64,000 nt of DNA from Kappaphycus alvarezii (lineage: Eukaryota; Rhodophyta; Florideophyceae; Gigartinales; Solieriaceae). A program made the position numbers and the translations under genes. The stretch spans positions 310,001-374,000 of the forward strand of contig NADL03000537.1 in assembly GCA_002205965.3 (NCBI GenBank), in the 5' to 3' direction. The notes under the pieces are model-generated. The model worked only from the letters and a program-made list of their open reading frames with translations. It ran no database searches and was not told the DNA's origin. Positions 18,425 to 28,037 of this stretch are shown here, in pieces (the first letter of the stretch is position 1; each line of letters begins with the position of its first letter).

Positions 18425-19195
18425 ATGGATAACCCCCCGTTGCTTTCCGTGGTGATCCCCGCCTACAACGAACAAGACAACATTCAGGAGCTCGCCGATG
18501 AATTGGCCGAGGCGCTAGCCGAGGTCGATTTTACCTGGGAGACGGTCTGGGTCGACGATGGCTCCACTGACGCTACGCGCTCGCGGCTCCGCTCCCTTCC
18601 CTCACCCCATCGTTTTATCGCCTTCGGTCAAAACACCGGCCAGTCGGCCGCACTCTACGTTGGATTTCGTGAAACCCGAGGGGCGTGGGTGGCAACTCTC
18701 GACGCCGACGGTCAAAACGATCCTCGCGACCTTCCCCGTTTGCTACAGCATGCCGTCGAGGGCGATGCCGATATGGTCAACGGCGTGCGGGGCTTTCGAC
18801 GCGATAGGTGGCTTCGCCGGATATCGTCGCGTATCGCCAATAGCTACCGTCGCTTTCAACTCGACGACGGCGTGACGGATGTGGGATGTTCTACCCGAGT
18901 CATGCGTCGTCGACTACTCGTCGACCTGCCGTTTTTTAATGGCATGCATCGTTATCTTCCGGCGTTGATTCGAGCCCGCGGGGGGCGCATCGCTGAGCTC
19001 AATGTCAATCATCGTCCACGCCAGACCGGGGTCAGCAAATACGGTGTCCAAAATCGGCTGTGGATCGGTTTGCGCGACGTCGCTGGAGTTAAGTGGCTAC
19101 TTCGGCGCCAGAGGTTGTGGGAAATCGCCGAGCGGCAAGTACCCTCCGCCCCCCGCGAGATCCAAACACCTCACGAAACGGATGCGCGGGTGTGA
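18425..19195 (+). CDS. GT2 glycosyltransferase, polyprenyl-phosphate sugar synthase-like
   Basis: 256 aa, GT-A fold like dolichol/undecaprenyl-phosphate hexosyl transferases (ArnC/DPM1 type) but without the two C-terminal membrane helices of ArnC. Motifs: LSVVIPAYNEQDNI, VDDGSTD, the QNTGQSAAL segment, TLDADGQNDP (DxD) and the VGCSTRVMRR and HYxxR-like HRPRQTGVSKYG acceptor region. It likely charges undecaprenyl phosphate with a sugar. Its stop overlaps the next start (TGATG), so the pair is coupled. Confidence 0.88.
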   Translation: MDNPPLLSVVIPAYNEQDNIQELADELAEALAEVDFTWETVWVDDGSTDATRSRLRSLPSPHRFIAFGQNTGQSAALYVGFRETRGAWVATLDADGQNDPRDLPRLLQHAVEGDADMVNGVRGFRRDRWLRRISSRIANSYRRFQLDDGVTDVGCSTRVMRRRLLVDLPFFNGMHRYLPALIRARGGRIAELNVNHRPRQTGVSKYGVQNRLWIGLRDVAGVKWLLRRQRLWEIAERQVPSAPREIQTPHETDARV

Positions 19196-19746
19196 TGCGA
19201 CTCCTCCTGCCTGTGGTGGCGCTGTGCTTCCTGTCCTCCTGCGCGCTCAACCCGGCCGAAGCCTCTCTCCCCGAGGCCCTGGCATCTGCTCGCAGCGACG
19301 GCTCCGAGCGCGTCGTGCTCATCGAACTCGATACCCACGGCAACAGCGTAAATGCGAGATTCGCAAACGAAACGGAACTCAATTCTCTCGATACTCTGGA
19401 GAAAACACCGGGGGTGCTGCGCTCTGCACTTCGTTTCGATCTCGACAGCGGCCAGGTCGACCCTCTCGACGCGGGTTTACCGTGGTATTGGCTCGCTTTC
19501 GGATTCGGCGCCCAATTGGTCTTTACTGCCCGCATGCTTCTCCAGTGGATCGCCAGCGAACGCGCACAAGCAAGTGTGGTACCTACGGTCTTTTGGACTC
19601 TGAGTATGCTCGGAGGACTGATGCTTCTGACCTATTTCCTCCGTCGTGGTGATCCGGTCGGGGTGCTGGGACAAGGTTTTGGTCTTCTGATTTACGTGCG
19701 TAACCTTGTTTTTATCCGACGCAGCAAGGACAAGGGCGCCGAATGA
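19195..19746 (+). CDS. LAB_N-domain membrane protein with lipoprotein signal
   Basis: 183 aa from ATG 19195. The C-terminal half is a lipid-A-disaccharide-synthase N-terminal (LAB_N) domain: GLPWYWLAFGFGAQLVFT, LQWIASERA, a second TM and GFGLLIYVRNL, giving three short membrane helices. LAB_N proteins usually accompany polyprenyl-phosphate sugar synthases. Here about 75 extra residues precede the domain, beginning with a lipoprotein-like signal (MRLLLPVVALCFLSSC), so a periplasmic or lipidated N-terminal part is predicted. It overlaps both neighbours by 1-4 bp. It is probably involved in handling or flipping the lipid-linked sugar. Confidence 0.82.
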   Translation: MRLLLPVVALCFLSSCALNPAEASLPEALASARSDGSERVVLIELDTHGNSVNARFANETELNSLDTLEKTPGVLRSALRFDLDSGQVDPLDAGLPWYWLAFGFGAQLVFTARMLLQWIASERAQASVVPTVFWTLSMLGGLMLLTYFLRRGDPVGVLGQGFGLLIYVRNLVFIRRSKDKGAE

Positions 19747-20708
19747 GCTCTGTTCTCGTCACCGGCGGCGCTGGATTTATCGGAAGCCACCTTGTCGAAG
19801 CACTCCTCGAAGAGGGGCGACGGGAAATCACCGTCGTTGATAACTTCGACCCCTTTTACGACCGTGCCGTCAAGGAGCAGAATATCGCTGGGTTTGCGGG
19901 CGACAAGAGAGTCCATTTTTTGGAACTTGACCTCGCGGATAAGCAATCCACCGACGATCTCTTCTTCCGCTATCGGCCCGACATCGTGATTCATCTTGCA
20001 GCCAAGGCGGGCGTGCGTCCCTCCATCGAAGATCCTCGCGGCTATGTGCGCGCGAACCTGGTGGCTTGGACCCATGTGCTCGATGCAGCGGTTCGTCACG
20101 GGGTGAACCGAGTTGTATTTGGCTCATCATCTTCCGTTTACGGCGATAGCTCACCAGTGCCGTTCTCCGAAGATCATCCCGTCGCCCAACCCATCTCACC
20201 CTACGCCGCGACCAAGCGCTCCGGTGAACTACTCGCCCACGCGTTTCACCACATCCATGGCCTGAGTGTGGTTAGCCTTCGGTTTTTTACGGTCTACGGC
20301 CCGCGCCAACGACCCGATCTGGCGATCCACAAATTCGCCCGACGCATCCTGAATAACGAAGTTATTACGCTTTTCGGGGATGGAACAACTTCGCGTGACT
20401 ATACGTTTGTCGATGATATTGTTCATGGTGTCTGCGCGGCGATGCGATGGCTTGAAGCTCACAATGAACCCGTGTGCGAAATTGTGAACTTGGGGAACTC
20501 TTCCCCGTGTACCTTAAGCGATCTTGTACAAGCCATTGAGTCTTCTTTAGGTAAGAGCGCCAAAATGGCCTGGGACACCATGCAACCTGGGGACGTGGTT
20601 CGAACCTTCGCCGACGTTCGTAAGGCACAGCAGCTCTTTGACTACAAACCACAAACCGACCTTAAAGATGGATTAGCCAAGTTTGTCAGCTGGCTAATTT
20701 CGCGCTAA
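19743..20708 (+). CDS. NAD-dependent sugar epimerase (UDP-glucuronate 4-epimerase-like)
   Basis: 321 aa extended SDR protein. The NAD motif TGGAGFIGSH is at residues 7-16, SSSSVYGD holds the catalytic Ser/Thr region, YAATK holds the Tyr-x3-Lys pair, and RFFTVYGPRQRPD precedes the substrate-binding part. The DNFDPFYD segment after the second strand is typical of UDP-glucuronate/UDP-galacturonate 4-epimerases (CapI/LpsL group), though other UDP-sugar 4-epimerases are possible. A 4-bp ATGA overlap couples it to the LAB_N gene, suggesting that it makes the sugar used by the upstream GT2. Confidence 0.85.
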   Translation: MSSVLVTGGAGFIGSHLVEALLEEGRREITVVDNFDPFYDRAVKEQNIAGFAGDKRVHFLELDLADKQSTDDLFFRYRPDIVIHLAAKAGVRPSIEDPRGYVRANLVAWTHVLDAAVRHGVNRVVFGSSSSVYGDSSPVPFSEDHPVAQPISPYAATKRSGELLAHAFHHIHGLSVVSLRFFTVYGPRQRPDLAIHKFARRILNNEVITLFGDGTTSRDYTFVDDIVHGVCAAMRWLEAHNEPVCEIVNLGNSSPCTLSDLVQAIESSLGKSAKMAWDTMQPGDVVRTFADVRKAQQLFDYKPQTDLKDGLAKFVSWLISR

Positions 20709-20713
20709 TCAAC

Positions 20714-20740
20714 GCATTCGTGGCCGTGGGCAACGAATGC
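20714..20740 (+). repeat. Inverted repeat, 8-bp arms
   Basis: Perfect arms GCATTCGT / ACGAATGC separated by 11 nt, just after the epimerase stop. No T-run follows, so it is not a convincing intrinsic terminator. It could be an RNA hairpin at the operon end or chance. Confidence 0.5.
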
Positions 20741-20827
20741 AAGGGCAGGAAGACTCTAGCTGGCAAAAAAACCTATAACTATGACGGTGCCGGCTTTATA
20801 GATTCACCAGCAAATTTGAGGTCGTTC

Positions 20828-22021
20828 ATGATCAATGTCACTGATGCACTTAAACTCATCCTGGACGATATCTTGCCGGTCAGTTCCGAGCAGGTCACAC
20901 TCTGCGATACTCACGGGCGAGTAGCTGCCACAACGGTCGATGTCGTTCGGGCCCAGCCAACATTTTCGAGTGCAGCGATGGATGGCTACGCCATACGTCA
21001 GGACGACTTGCGAGGCTCCGAGTCTTCGACCTTCAAAGTGGTGGGAGAAAGCGCCGCGGGCGCCAGCAATGTTCCGACGATCCACGAGGGGCAAGCGATC
21101 AGAGTCCTCACCGGGGCGCCTCTGCCGAACGGTGCAAACGCCGTCATTCCCCAGGAATCCGTCACGGTTGAGGACGGCCGGATTCTTGTCGCCGCAGCGG
21201 TATGGCCAGGCGATCACATCCGTCGTCAAGGCGCAGACCTTACCTTCGGGCAGAGCATTGTAAGTACCGGAGATGTATTGCGCGCCGGAGAGATCGCCAA
21301 CCTGGCTGCCCAGGGGATCCTAAATCCCGAAGTTTTTCGGCGCCCTCGGGTGGCGATTCTATCGAGTGGTGATGAATTGATCGATGCAGGGCCGGAGCCA
21401 ACCTTTGGCCAAGTCACCGATTGCACAACCCCCATGCTGGCCGCAGCCGTGCAAGCTGCCGGTGGCATCGCACATTGGAGTTCGCCTCTACCGGATCAAC
21501 TGGACGCCATCCGCAATGGCCTTCGGGAAGCCGCCGAGACCGCCGACTTGATCGTACTCACGGGAGGCATGTCGGTAGGTGATCGAGACCATACGCGACA
21601 AGCGATGGAAAACGATGGCCAACTTTCCTTCCATCGTGTGAACATGAAACCCGGTAAACCCGTCGCATTTGGTCGAGTGCACACGGTACCCGTGCTCGGG
21701 CTGCCCGGCAATCCGGTCTCCACCTTTGTCGGTTGGGAGCTCTTCGGTCGGCCGGCGTTGAGACGCTTAAGCGGTCATCGCGAGGCCGAGCGACCGCGAC
21801 GCTGGGTGCGCCTTGGGCAAGACATCACGCGTGATCGGGAGCGACCGGAATTTGTACGCGGCTACGTGCGCTACGAGTGTTTTATTCCTCATCCACGACA
21901 AGGCTCGGCCGACCTGAGCTCCATACTGAACACCGATGCCCTTGGAGTGGTGCAGCCGGGTATGGATCCATTTGTGCAAGGAACATCGATTGAAATCATT
22001 GACTTACGCGGTGATACGTAG
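20828..22021 (+). CDS. moeA: Molybdopterin molybdenumtransferase MoeA
   Basis: 397 aa from ATG 20828, with TGAGG 7 nt upstream; a longer in-frame start at 20720 has no support. MoeA inserts molybdenum into adenylylated molybdopterin. Signatures: SSAAMDGYAIR near residue 50, VLTGAPLPNGANAVIPQE, the GDELI segment, LTGGMSVGDRDHTR and MKPGKPVAFG with GLPGNPVS. All domains I-IV fit a normal-length MoeA. No mogA/moa genes are adjacent. Confidence 0.92.
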   Translation: MINVTDALKLILDDILPVSSEQVTLCDTHGRVAATTVDVVRAQPTFSSAAMDGYAIRQDDLRGSESSTFKVVGESAAGASNVPTIHEGQAIRVLTGAPLPNGANAVIPQESVTVEDGRILVAAAVWPGDHIRRQGADLTFGQSIVSTGDVLRAGEIANLAAQGILNPEVFRRPRVAILSSGDELIDAGPEPTFGQVTDCTTPMLAAAVQAAGGIAHWSSPLPDQLDAIRNGLREAAETADLIVLTGGMSVGDRDHTRQAMENDGQLSFHRVNMKPGKPVAFGRVHTVPVLGLPGNPVSTFVGWELFGRPALRRLSGHREAERPRRWVRLGQDITRDRERPEFVRGYVRYECFIPHPRQGSADLSSILNTDALGVVQPGMDPFVQGTSIEIIDLRGDT

Positions 22022-22142
22022 TCCCTCAGGCTATCGAGCGCGAGATTCCATCACCTCGTCGAATATCACCCCCGTGGAGCATTTTGAGCACGATCGACTC
22101 GATCGCAGTCGGGCTTTGGAGTTCCCTTCGTGTTGACTCTGA

Positions 22143-24029
22143 ATGCCTGAAGCGTTGTCGATGCGCATAGACTCAGGCTGGGTGTATCTCCTCGTAGTCA
22201 CCTGCAGTTGTATCCATCGACCGGATATCGGCCTCAAGACGGTCCGAGATGTTTCATTGGAAGGAAGCGACTCCGTCGACGAAGACGACGTACTCGAGGG
22301 TCTCGCTCATCATCCGATCCGCGGTTACTTCATCCGCGAGCCGGCGCTGTATCGACGCGCCGTGCTCGAAGACGACATGCGGCGGATCCGCATCTTCTAT
22401 CATCGACGGGGTTACTTCGGTGCGGAGCTCGAAGAGCCCAAAGTGACAATCGAGGGAAACGAGGCTTTCATTGTCTACCGAGTCCGCGAAGGACCGCCGT
22501 TTCGAGTGAATACCATCGAGCTCAAGGGTGCCAACGCACTCCCCGGCCACCTCCAAGATGAACTGCGATGCGTCCTGCTCATTCGCACCGGGGAACGTTT
22601 CGACTACGAAGATTTTGAAAAAGACCTCGGTGCACTTCGACAGAGACTCCTCTCAAAATCCTATTACGACGCGAAAATAACCGGGCGAGTCTCGGTGAAC
22701 ACAGAAACTCAACGCGTTGACGTGCGCTACCGGGTGAAGCCTGGAAAGGCGAAAACGATTGCTCACGTGACCACCATCGATAGTGACTTCTTGCCGCAAG
22801 ACTCAATCGACGCTCGGCTCAAGCCACTCGAGGGCCAAGCGTACTCACCCGAGGTCATTCGCACAGCCGAAGGACGCCTCTACGCCCTAGATCTTGTTTC
22901 CGCCACATCATTTGACGTCGACTCTGATCCCGAAACCACGGACATCGACATGGAGGTTCGTTTGGGTCAAGCGCTCAAGAATGAACTGCGATTTGGCGGC
23001 GGTTTCCTCTCGGATTCGGACAATACGATCGTACGCGCCCAGGCGAATTACCTGCGACGGCGCTTTTTTCACCCGCTTCGCAGGCTTCGCATCGATCTGC
23101 GCTCTGAGTACTTCATCGAAGCCGCACGACCAGGCTTTTCCGGGGTGATCGATATTCTCCGCCACGATCCCCTCGGTATTCTCCGCTCACAACTGACCTA
23201 CGGGATCGCCTACGGCCTGAACCAGTACTCGGGCTTTCAAAGCCTCTCCATCGCTCTGCGTGGGTTTTTCGACCAACCGCTCATCGACGACCGTTTGAAT
23301 CTTCGCATCTCGCCAGGGATCACATCCTACACCGTCAACATCGGCTCGGATGTCCTTCGACAATCCCAACTCGTCGAAGCCGCTGGGTTGACCGGGGCCC
23401 TTTTCACGCGTCTGCGCGGAGAACTGAGCTTTGATGGCCGCAACAACCCCATCGACCCAAGCTCGGGCTGGTTTAGCGCTCTTGCTGTGGAGATCGGTAA
23501 GGTTCTCGATAATGAAAAACCGGGCTACATGCTTCTCTCCCCTCGATTGAACGGCTATCTGCCGCTCGGTACCCGCCGCGTGATCGGCGCCTTGCGTCTC
23601 TCCGGGACCGCCAATCTCGGTCAGAGTCCACTCCCGCTCCCAGCACGGGTGTTCGGCGGCGGCTCGGGTAAGCATCGCGGCTTTGCTCGGCGAACGTTGT
23701 CGCCAGGAGTGGTCGATGACGGGAATTATCTCACTGTCGGCGGTGAATTCAGTGTTTTAGCTACTATCGAAATGCGCGTCGATGTTATCAAAATCTTCAA
23801 ACGCTGGGCGGGTATCGTGGTTTTTGGCGATGCCGGTGACGTCGCCCTGCGCAATCAAGAACTTCTGCTCAGCCCTCCTCATATCGGCGCTGGTGCGGGA
23901 TTGCGTTATGCGACGCCAGTCGGCCCCCTACGTCTCGATTTTGGCTTCCGGCTTAACCGGGATGGACCACAGGAACCGGCCCCTGGCCAGTCATGGGCGT
24001 TCCACCTCGCAATCGGAGAAGCATTTTGA
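22143..24029 (+). CDS. tamA: Omp85-family outer-membrane assembly protein (TamA/BamA-like)
   Basis: 628 aa. The N-terminus has a short hydrophobic export signal, clearest if translation starts at ATG 22161. Three POTRA-like repeats follow (about residues 33-265), the second and third carrying YRVREGPPFRVNTIELKG and VRYRVKPGKA motifs. The C-terminal half is a 16-strand-type barrel that includes GNYLTVGGEF, the FGDAGDV strand, and GAGAGLRYATPVGPLRLDFGF near the end, a hallmark of Omp85 proteins. It inserts or secretes outer-membrane proteins with TamB, whose gene overlaps its 3' end. Confidence 0.9.
   Translation: MPEALSMRIDSGWVYLLVVTCSCIHRPDIGLKTVRDVSLEGSDSVDEDDVLEGLAHHPIRGYFIREPALYRRAVLEDDMRRIRIFYHRRGYFGAELEEPKVTIEGNEAFIVYRVREGPPFRVNTIELKGANALPGHLQDELRCVLLIRTGERFDYEDFEKDLGALRQRLLSKSYYDAKITGRVSVNTETQRVDVRYRVKPGKAKTIAHVTTIDSDFLPQDSIDARLKPLEGQAYSPEVIRTAEGRLYALDLVSATSFDVDSDPETTDIDMEVRLGQALKNELRFGGGFLSDSDNTIVRAQANYLRRRFFHPLRRLRIDLRSEYFIEAARPGFSGVIDILRHDPLGILRSQLTYGIAYGLNQYSGFQSLSIALRGFFDQPLIDDRLNLRISPGITSYTVNIGSDVLRQSQLVEAAGLTGALFTRLRGELSFDGRNNPIDPSSGWFSALAVEIGKVLDNEKPGYMLLSPRLNGYLPLGTRRVIGALRLSGTANLGQSPLPLPARVFGGGSGKHRGFARRTLSPGVVDDGNYLTVGGEFSVLATIEMRVDVIKIFKRWAGIVVFGDAGDVALRNQELLLSPPHIGAGAGLRYATPVGPLRLDFGFRLNRDGPQEPAPGQSWAFHLAIGEAF
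24015..24018 (+). promoter_or_regulatory. Ribosome binding site deciding the tamB start
   Basis: GGAG lies 7 nt before TTG 24026, which itself overlaps the tamA stop (TTGA). The more upstream ATG 23993 has no such site. This argues for a TTG-initiated, translationally coupled tamB. Confidence 0.6.
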
Positions 24030-27000
24030 GCCGGCTACCCCAACTACTGGCCCTCGCACTTGGTAGCGTAACTTTAGCGACAACACTCGGTGCACTAGCG
24101 GTGATCTGGCAGCCCGCACCGATACTCGAGCTCGCACGACCGACAATTCTCAACACGATAAATTCGGTCCTTGCTGGCGAGGTGACCGTGGAATCGATCA
24201 GCGGGCAACGCGGGTCGGGGGTTCAACTTCACAACGTTTCGTTATCCGATCCTCGCGGAGAGCTGGTCTTTTACGCACCGCGTATCCGTGTTCAATGGAG
24301 TCCGTTTGCATTGGTGGATCGCCAGGTTCAGATCGACAAACTCAGTGTTATTAACGCCTCAGTACATTGGAAACAAACACCCCATGGCAAGATCGGCTTT
24401 CTAGAAGCGTTCAAAACCGCTTCGCCTAAGTCAACGAAGCCGATAGATTCCGCGATGACGTTACCCGTAGCGTTCATCCTCAACGAATTCGTGACCCATG
24501 ATCTCGATGTGACGGTCAATGTCGCCGAACGACGGCCGCTTGAACGACGAATCAACATCGAGGGCAAGGGCGCGATTCATCGCGATCTCGTCGTTGAAAC
24601 TGAGTTACACGTACGTACCCCTGAAGACCGAATCGTCGTTACCGCAGAGGGGTTTTCGGTCGACGACTATGCCGGTGAAGTCGAAGCGCAGCTCGACATG
24701 TCCGCAACGCTCGCCTCGTGGCTTAGCGATTCTGACGTCCATTGTGACCTCGCTGCACACATGACTCTCGGCGGCAGTTCGGCACAGCCGAATAACGAGG
24801 CTTGGCGCGTCAAACTAGACGCCGAATTCGGTCAAAGCTCGGTTGCGGCCACCAGTCGGTGGTCGTCATCTTTCGACCACACGATCACCCAGCTCGACGC
24901 TCATCTCCACCACCTAAACGCTTGCCTGCCTTCTGCTCCTGCGGGAACGGTGACCCTCGGACTTCACGCTGAGCGTCCTCTCGAAAAAGTCAGACTTCGC
25001 GCCCGAGCCACAGCCGACACACTTCGATTCAACGAACGCAACATCGGCGGGGGGCAAATCGCGGTGTCGCTTTGGCGCCGCCCCGATGGCTTTGACGTCG
25101 GTATCGAAGAACTGCGATGGAAGCTCAACAATTTGCGTCTTACCGCAAAAGCCCCAAACATTCATATCAACGCTGAGCGAATTGTCGTTGACGAGCTCCG
25201 GGTGGCCGGTGGCGGAGCACGGCTTGCCGCTAAACTCGACCTCAATCGCTCCCAACCTTGGGCACGTGGCAGCACCGCAGAGATCAAGGCTACGATCCCA
25301 GAGCTGCACCGATTCCAAGATCTCGTGGGAAGGAGGCTCCGTGGCTCTGCCCATGCAGCGCTGAAGCTCGTAGGCAACAACGTGCCGTACGCCCACGGCG
25401 ACTACCGGGTCGACACATTACAAATCGATGATTCACCTGCGATCACCATTCAGGGCGGAGTACGGACAAAAGGACGTGTCGTCATGCTTGACGGTCAGCT
25501 GGAACGCCCAAAAAAATCACCGCTCCCAGCGATCCAATTCGAAGCTTCCGTGACCGAAGCAACCAGTAAAATCAGGGTTAAGGTCCATGGCCTCTCGGGA
25601 GAGAAAAGTGAGATCGCCATCAGAGGAGATGCTGGCTGGAGGAATTTTCATCGAGATCACGCCGCAACGCACGCCTGGCGCGGCCATCTGTCGAGCCACG
25701 GAGTACAGGCGGAATTAATGCGCCCGTTCATTCCGCAGCTTCCCGCTCTCGCCGGGAAGGTCGACCTCTTTGCCACTGCAGCGTGGAGCGGTGGACGACC
25801 CACCGCAAGCGTCAAGGTACAGTTTATCGATTTAGTCGTCAGCTCACGTCTACCCGCTGCTTCGGGTTCGCTTTACGCTGAGCTCGACGAGGACACGGGC
25901 GCGCTAAAACTCGATGTGGACCGCCCAATTTCGGCCTCCTTGTCCGCGAAGCTTCCTGCCGCGAGCATCGACAACCCCTCCCTTGAAACGGCGCTTGAGC
26001 AGGGTGCACTTCGGCTCGAGATCGATTCAGCCGACCTTGGTGAATTCTCCGAACTTGCCGCTCTTCGGCCTTGGCGAGGCCGCTTGGGGTTGAATCTCGA
26101 TTATCGCGACGGTGCTGCCCGAGCCGATCTGCGTGTTCGCAAACTGCGTCATCGCTCTTTTGCTCCGGTCGCAGACGGCAAGATCACCGCTCGGAGCGAC
26201 CGCGAAGCGGTTCGCGTCGAAGCAGAGTTCGACGAGCGCTTTGGCGGAGCGCTGAAGACCCAGGCTTATTTTCCCGCGAGTATCGACGAGCTCGTCACTC
26301 AACCCGAAATACTCAATTCTCGGCGAGGCGACGTGAAATTCGTGCTTGACCAACTCGGTGTCGATCGACTGATCACCGACTCCGCTTTCAGAGAAATCGC
26401 CGCAGGGTCATTCCATGCCGAAGCGCACGTCGAAGGGAATCTTGACGACTGGTCGGGGGAGTTGTCCACACGTCTTGTGGGCGGGGTATTCGGGCAGACA
26501 GCCGTTCGCCATTTCGCCATCGAGGCATCGCTGGACGACACGAGAGCCTCGGGCCGACTTGAAATCGAAACGGCAGACAAAGGCGAAATGATACTCCACG
26601 GTGAAACCAGCCTACGCGGTCAAGAGACTCTAGTCGTCAAATTGCAAGCCACTGATTTCGCTCTTGAGCCCCTCCGCCACATAGCGAACGCATTAGGAAG
26701 CACGATCATGATCGATGGGCGATTGAATTCGGACATCGAGCTAACCTTCGACGACGGGATTCGACTCCAGGGCAAAGCAACCTTGAGCGAGGGTTTAGCT
26801 GAAGTGGGTTCAATCATCCCGCCGGTCAATCAAATCCAGGCTCAATTATCCTTCGGTGAGAAGGAATCTTCGATAGAGCTCAGTGGCAAATCCAGCGGCG
26901 GACGCATTGAGCTTTCCGCCCATGGCTATGGCTCAACCATCCAAAGGGTCGTGGGGCAGTTGAAAGTCAAAGACGTCCCACTGAGCGCCGAGCGAGCGGT

Positions 27001-27961
27001 GCTACAAGCCAACCTCAACGTCGATCTTGAGGCCAACGTGCATAATGAGGGCTTAGAGAGCGAGCTTGCATTCCATGACTCATCTTTGCGCGTCATCAGC
27101 CTGAGTGATCAGGCGTTGCACTCCTCGGAGGAGCTCAGAAACGTTCGCTACGTCGAGAACCCATCTGGTGACGAAGACACCGAAGCCCAATCACCGCGCA
27201 CGGCAGACAGCACCCCAGAGCTCTCGCCATGGACGATTGCGTTTGTCACTCAGGATCCCATCACGATTGAAGGCGAGCAAGTCAGTGCCTCTGTGGAGAG
27301 CAACGTCACCGTGTCCAATTCCGATAAAGGCGTTCAAATCGGTGGCAAAGTGTCCATTCCGGGTGGCACCATTGAGCTTGGACCGCATCGCTACACCATC
27401 GAGCGCGCTAACGTTATATTCCGGGAGCAAAATCCGGTCGATCCTCGGCTGAACGCATCCTTCGTCAAAGAGTTCGAAGAGCCAACAACGTCGTTTTATG
27501 TTCGTGTCGGCGGTAGTGCGCGTACTCCTTCGATCGCATTCGCCTCCAACCCCGATATCTATGACCAATCCGAGCTCGTCGGTTTCTTTCTCGGGGGACA
27601 ACCGGGCAGCACCGGCGATGGTTTGAGCGGGGCCGCGGCAGCAGCAGCGCTGGCAAGCGTTCTCACCGCGCCGGTACAGCGCGAGATCGCAAAAGCTCTG
27701 CCAATCGATACCTTCACAATCGCCCCGGATGAGCAAGAGCGAGACGAAGACGCCCTGGCGCTCACCACGGGCAAATGGATCACGCCGGATCTGTTCGTTG
27801 CGTATGTCTTGAGTGTCAATACCAGTGCGCCCGAGGAAGGCGCGAGCAATAGCGCCCTGCTTCGGTATCGCATCACGCCGCGCTGGACCCTTGAAATGCG
27901 CGTGGAGCCTGGCGCGGAAACCTCCGGTTCAGCAGACCTCTTTTGGATCAAGCGATTTTAA
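24026..27961 (+). CDS. tamB: Translocation/assembly module protein TamB
   Basis: About 1311 aa from TTG 24026 (ATG 23993 would add 11 residues). An N-terminal signal anchor (QLLALALGSVTLATTLGALAVIW) is followed by roughly 900 residues of beta-taco repeats (AsmA/DUF490 style) and a conserved C-terminal TamB domain, with GTIELGPHRYTIERANVIF, a DPRLNASF block and a Gly/Ala-rich stretch (GLSGAAAAAALASVL). It ends in an aromatic FWIKRF strand. TamB spans the periplasm and works with TamA in outer-membrane protein assembly and phospholipid transport. It is coupled to tamA by a 4-bp overlap. Confidence 0.9.
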   Translation: MSRLPQLLALALGSVTLATTLGALAVIWQPAPILELARPTILNTINSVLAGEVTVESISGQRGSGVQLHNVSLSDPRGELVFYAPRIRVQWSPFALVDRQVQIDKLSVINASVHWKQTPHGKIGFLEAFKTASPKSTKPIDSAMTLPVAFILNEFVTHDLDVTVNVAERRPLERRINIEGKGAIHRDLVVETELHVRTPEDRIVVTAEGFSVDDYAGEVEAQLDMSATLASWLSDSDVHCDLAAHMTLGGSSAQPNNEAWRVKLDAEFGQSSVAATSRWSSSFDHTITQLDAHLHHLNACLPSAPAGTVTLGLHAERPLEKVRLRARATADTLRFNERNIGGGQIAVSLWRRPDGFDVGIEELRWKLNNLRLTAKAPNIHINAERIVVDELRVAGGGARLAAKLDLNRSQPWARGSTAEIKATIPELHRFQDLVGRRLRGSAHAALKLVGNNVPYAHGDYRVDTLQIDDSPAITIQGGVRTKGRVVMLDGQLERPKKSPLPAIQFEASVTEATSKIRVKVHGLSGEKSEIAIRGDAGWRNFHRDHAATHAWRGHLSSHGVQAELMRPFIPQLPALAGKVDLFATAAWSGGRPTASVKVQFIDLVVSSRLPAASGSLYAELDEDTGALKLDVDRPISASLSAKLPAASIDNPSLETALEQGALRLEIDSADLGEFSELAALRPWRGRLGLNLDYRDGAARADLRVRKLRHRSFAPVADGKITARSDREAVRVEAEFDERFGGALKTQAYFPASIDELVTQPEILNSRRGDVKFVLDQLGVDRLITDSAFREIAAGSFHAEAHVEGNLDDWSGELSTRLVGGVFGQTAVRHFAIEASLDDTRASGRLEIETADKGEMILHGETSLRGQETLVVKLQATDFALEPLRHIANALGSTIMIDGRLNSDIELTFDDGIRLQGKATLSEGLAEVGSIIPPVNQIQAQLSFGEKESSIELSGKSSGGRIELSAHGYGSTIQRVVGQLKVKDVPLSAERAVLQANLNVDLEANVHNEGLESELAFHDSSLRVISLSDQALHSSEELRNVRYVENPSGDEDTEAQSPRTADSTPELSPWTIAFVTQDPITIEGEQVSASVESNVTVSNSDKGVQIGGKVSIPGGTIELGPHRYTIERANVIFREQNPVDPRLNASFVKEFEEPTTSFYVRVGGSARTPSIAFASNPDIYDQSELVGFFLGGQPGSTGDGLSGAAAAAALASVLTAPVQREIAKALPIDTFTIAPDEQERDEDALALTTGKWITPDLFVAYVLSVNTSAPEEGASNSALLRYRITPRWTLEMRVEPGAETSGSADLFWIKRF

Positions 27962-28037
27962 ACACGGCTTGTCATGCGTGTTCGCTCTACCGAAATCAGA
28001 TCGGGTTGAGTTCGCCAGCTATGATCTCAACTCAACG

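Noticed and set aside
19002..19652. 216-codon plus-strand open frame
   Set aside because: Out-of-frame shadow of the GT2 and LAB_N genes, Arg/Ser-rich without motifs.
20714..20740. Intrinsic terminator after the epimerase gene
   Set aside because: The hairpin arms are perfect but no T-run follows, so I list it only as an inverted repeat.
27191..27736. 181-codon minus-strand open frame
   Set aside because: Antisense to the conserved C-terminal TamB domain; no ribosome site or family motif.
27961..27982. AACACG/CGTGTT hairpin after tamB as a terminator
   Set aside because: Only a 6-bp stem with a 10-nt loop and no T-run; could be chance.
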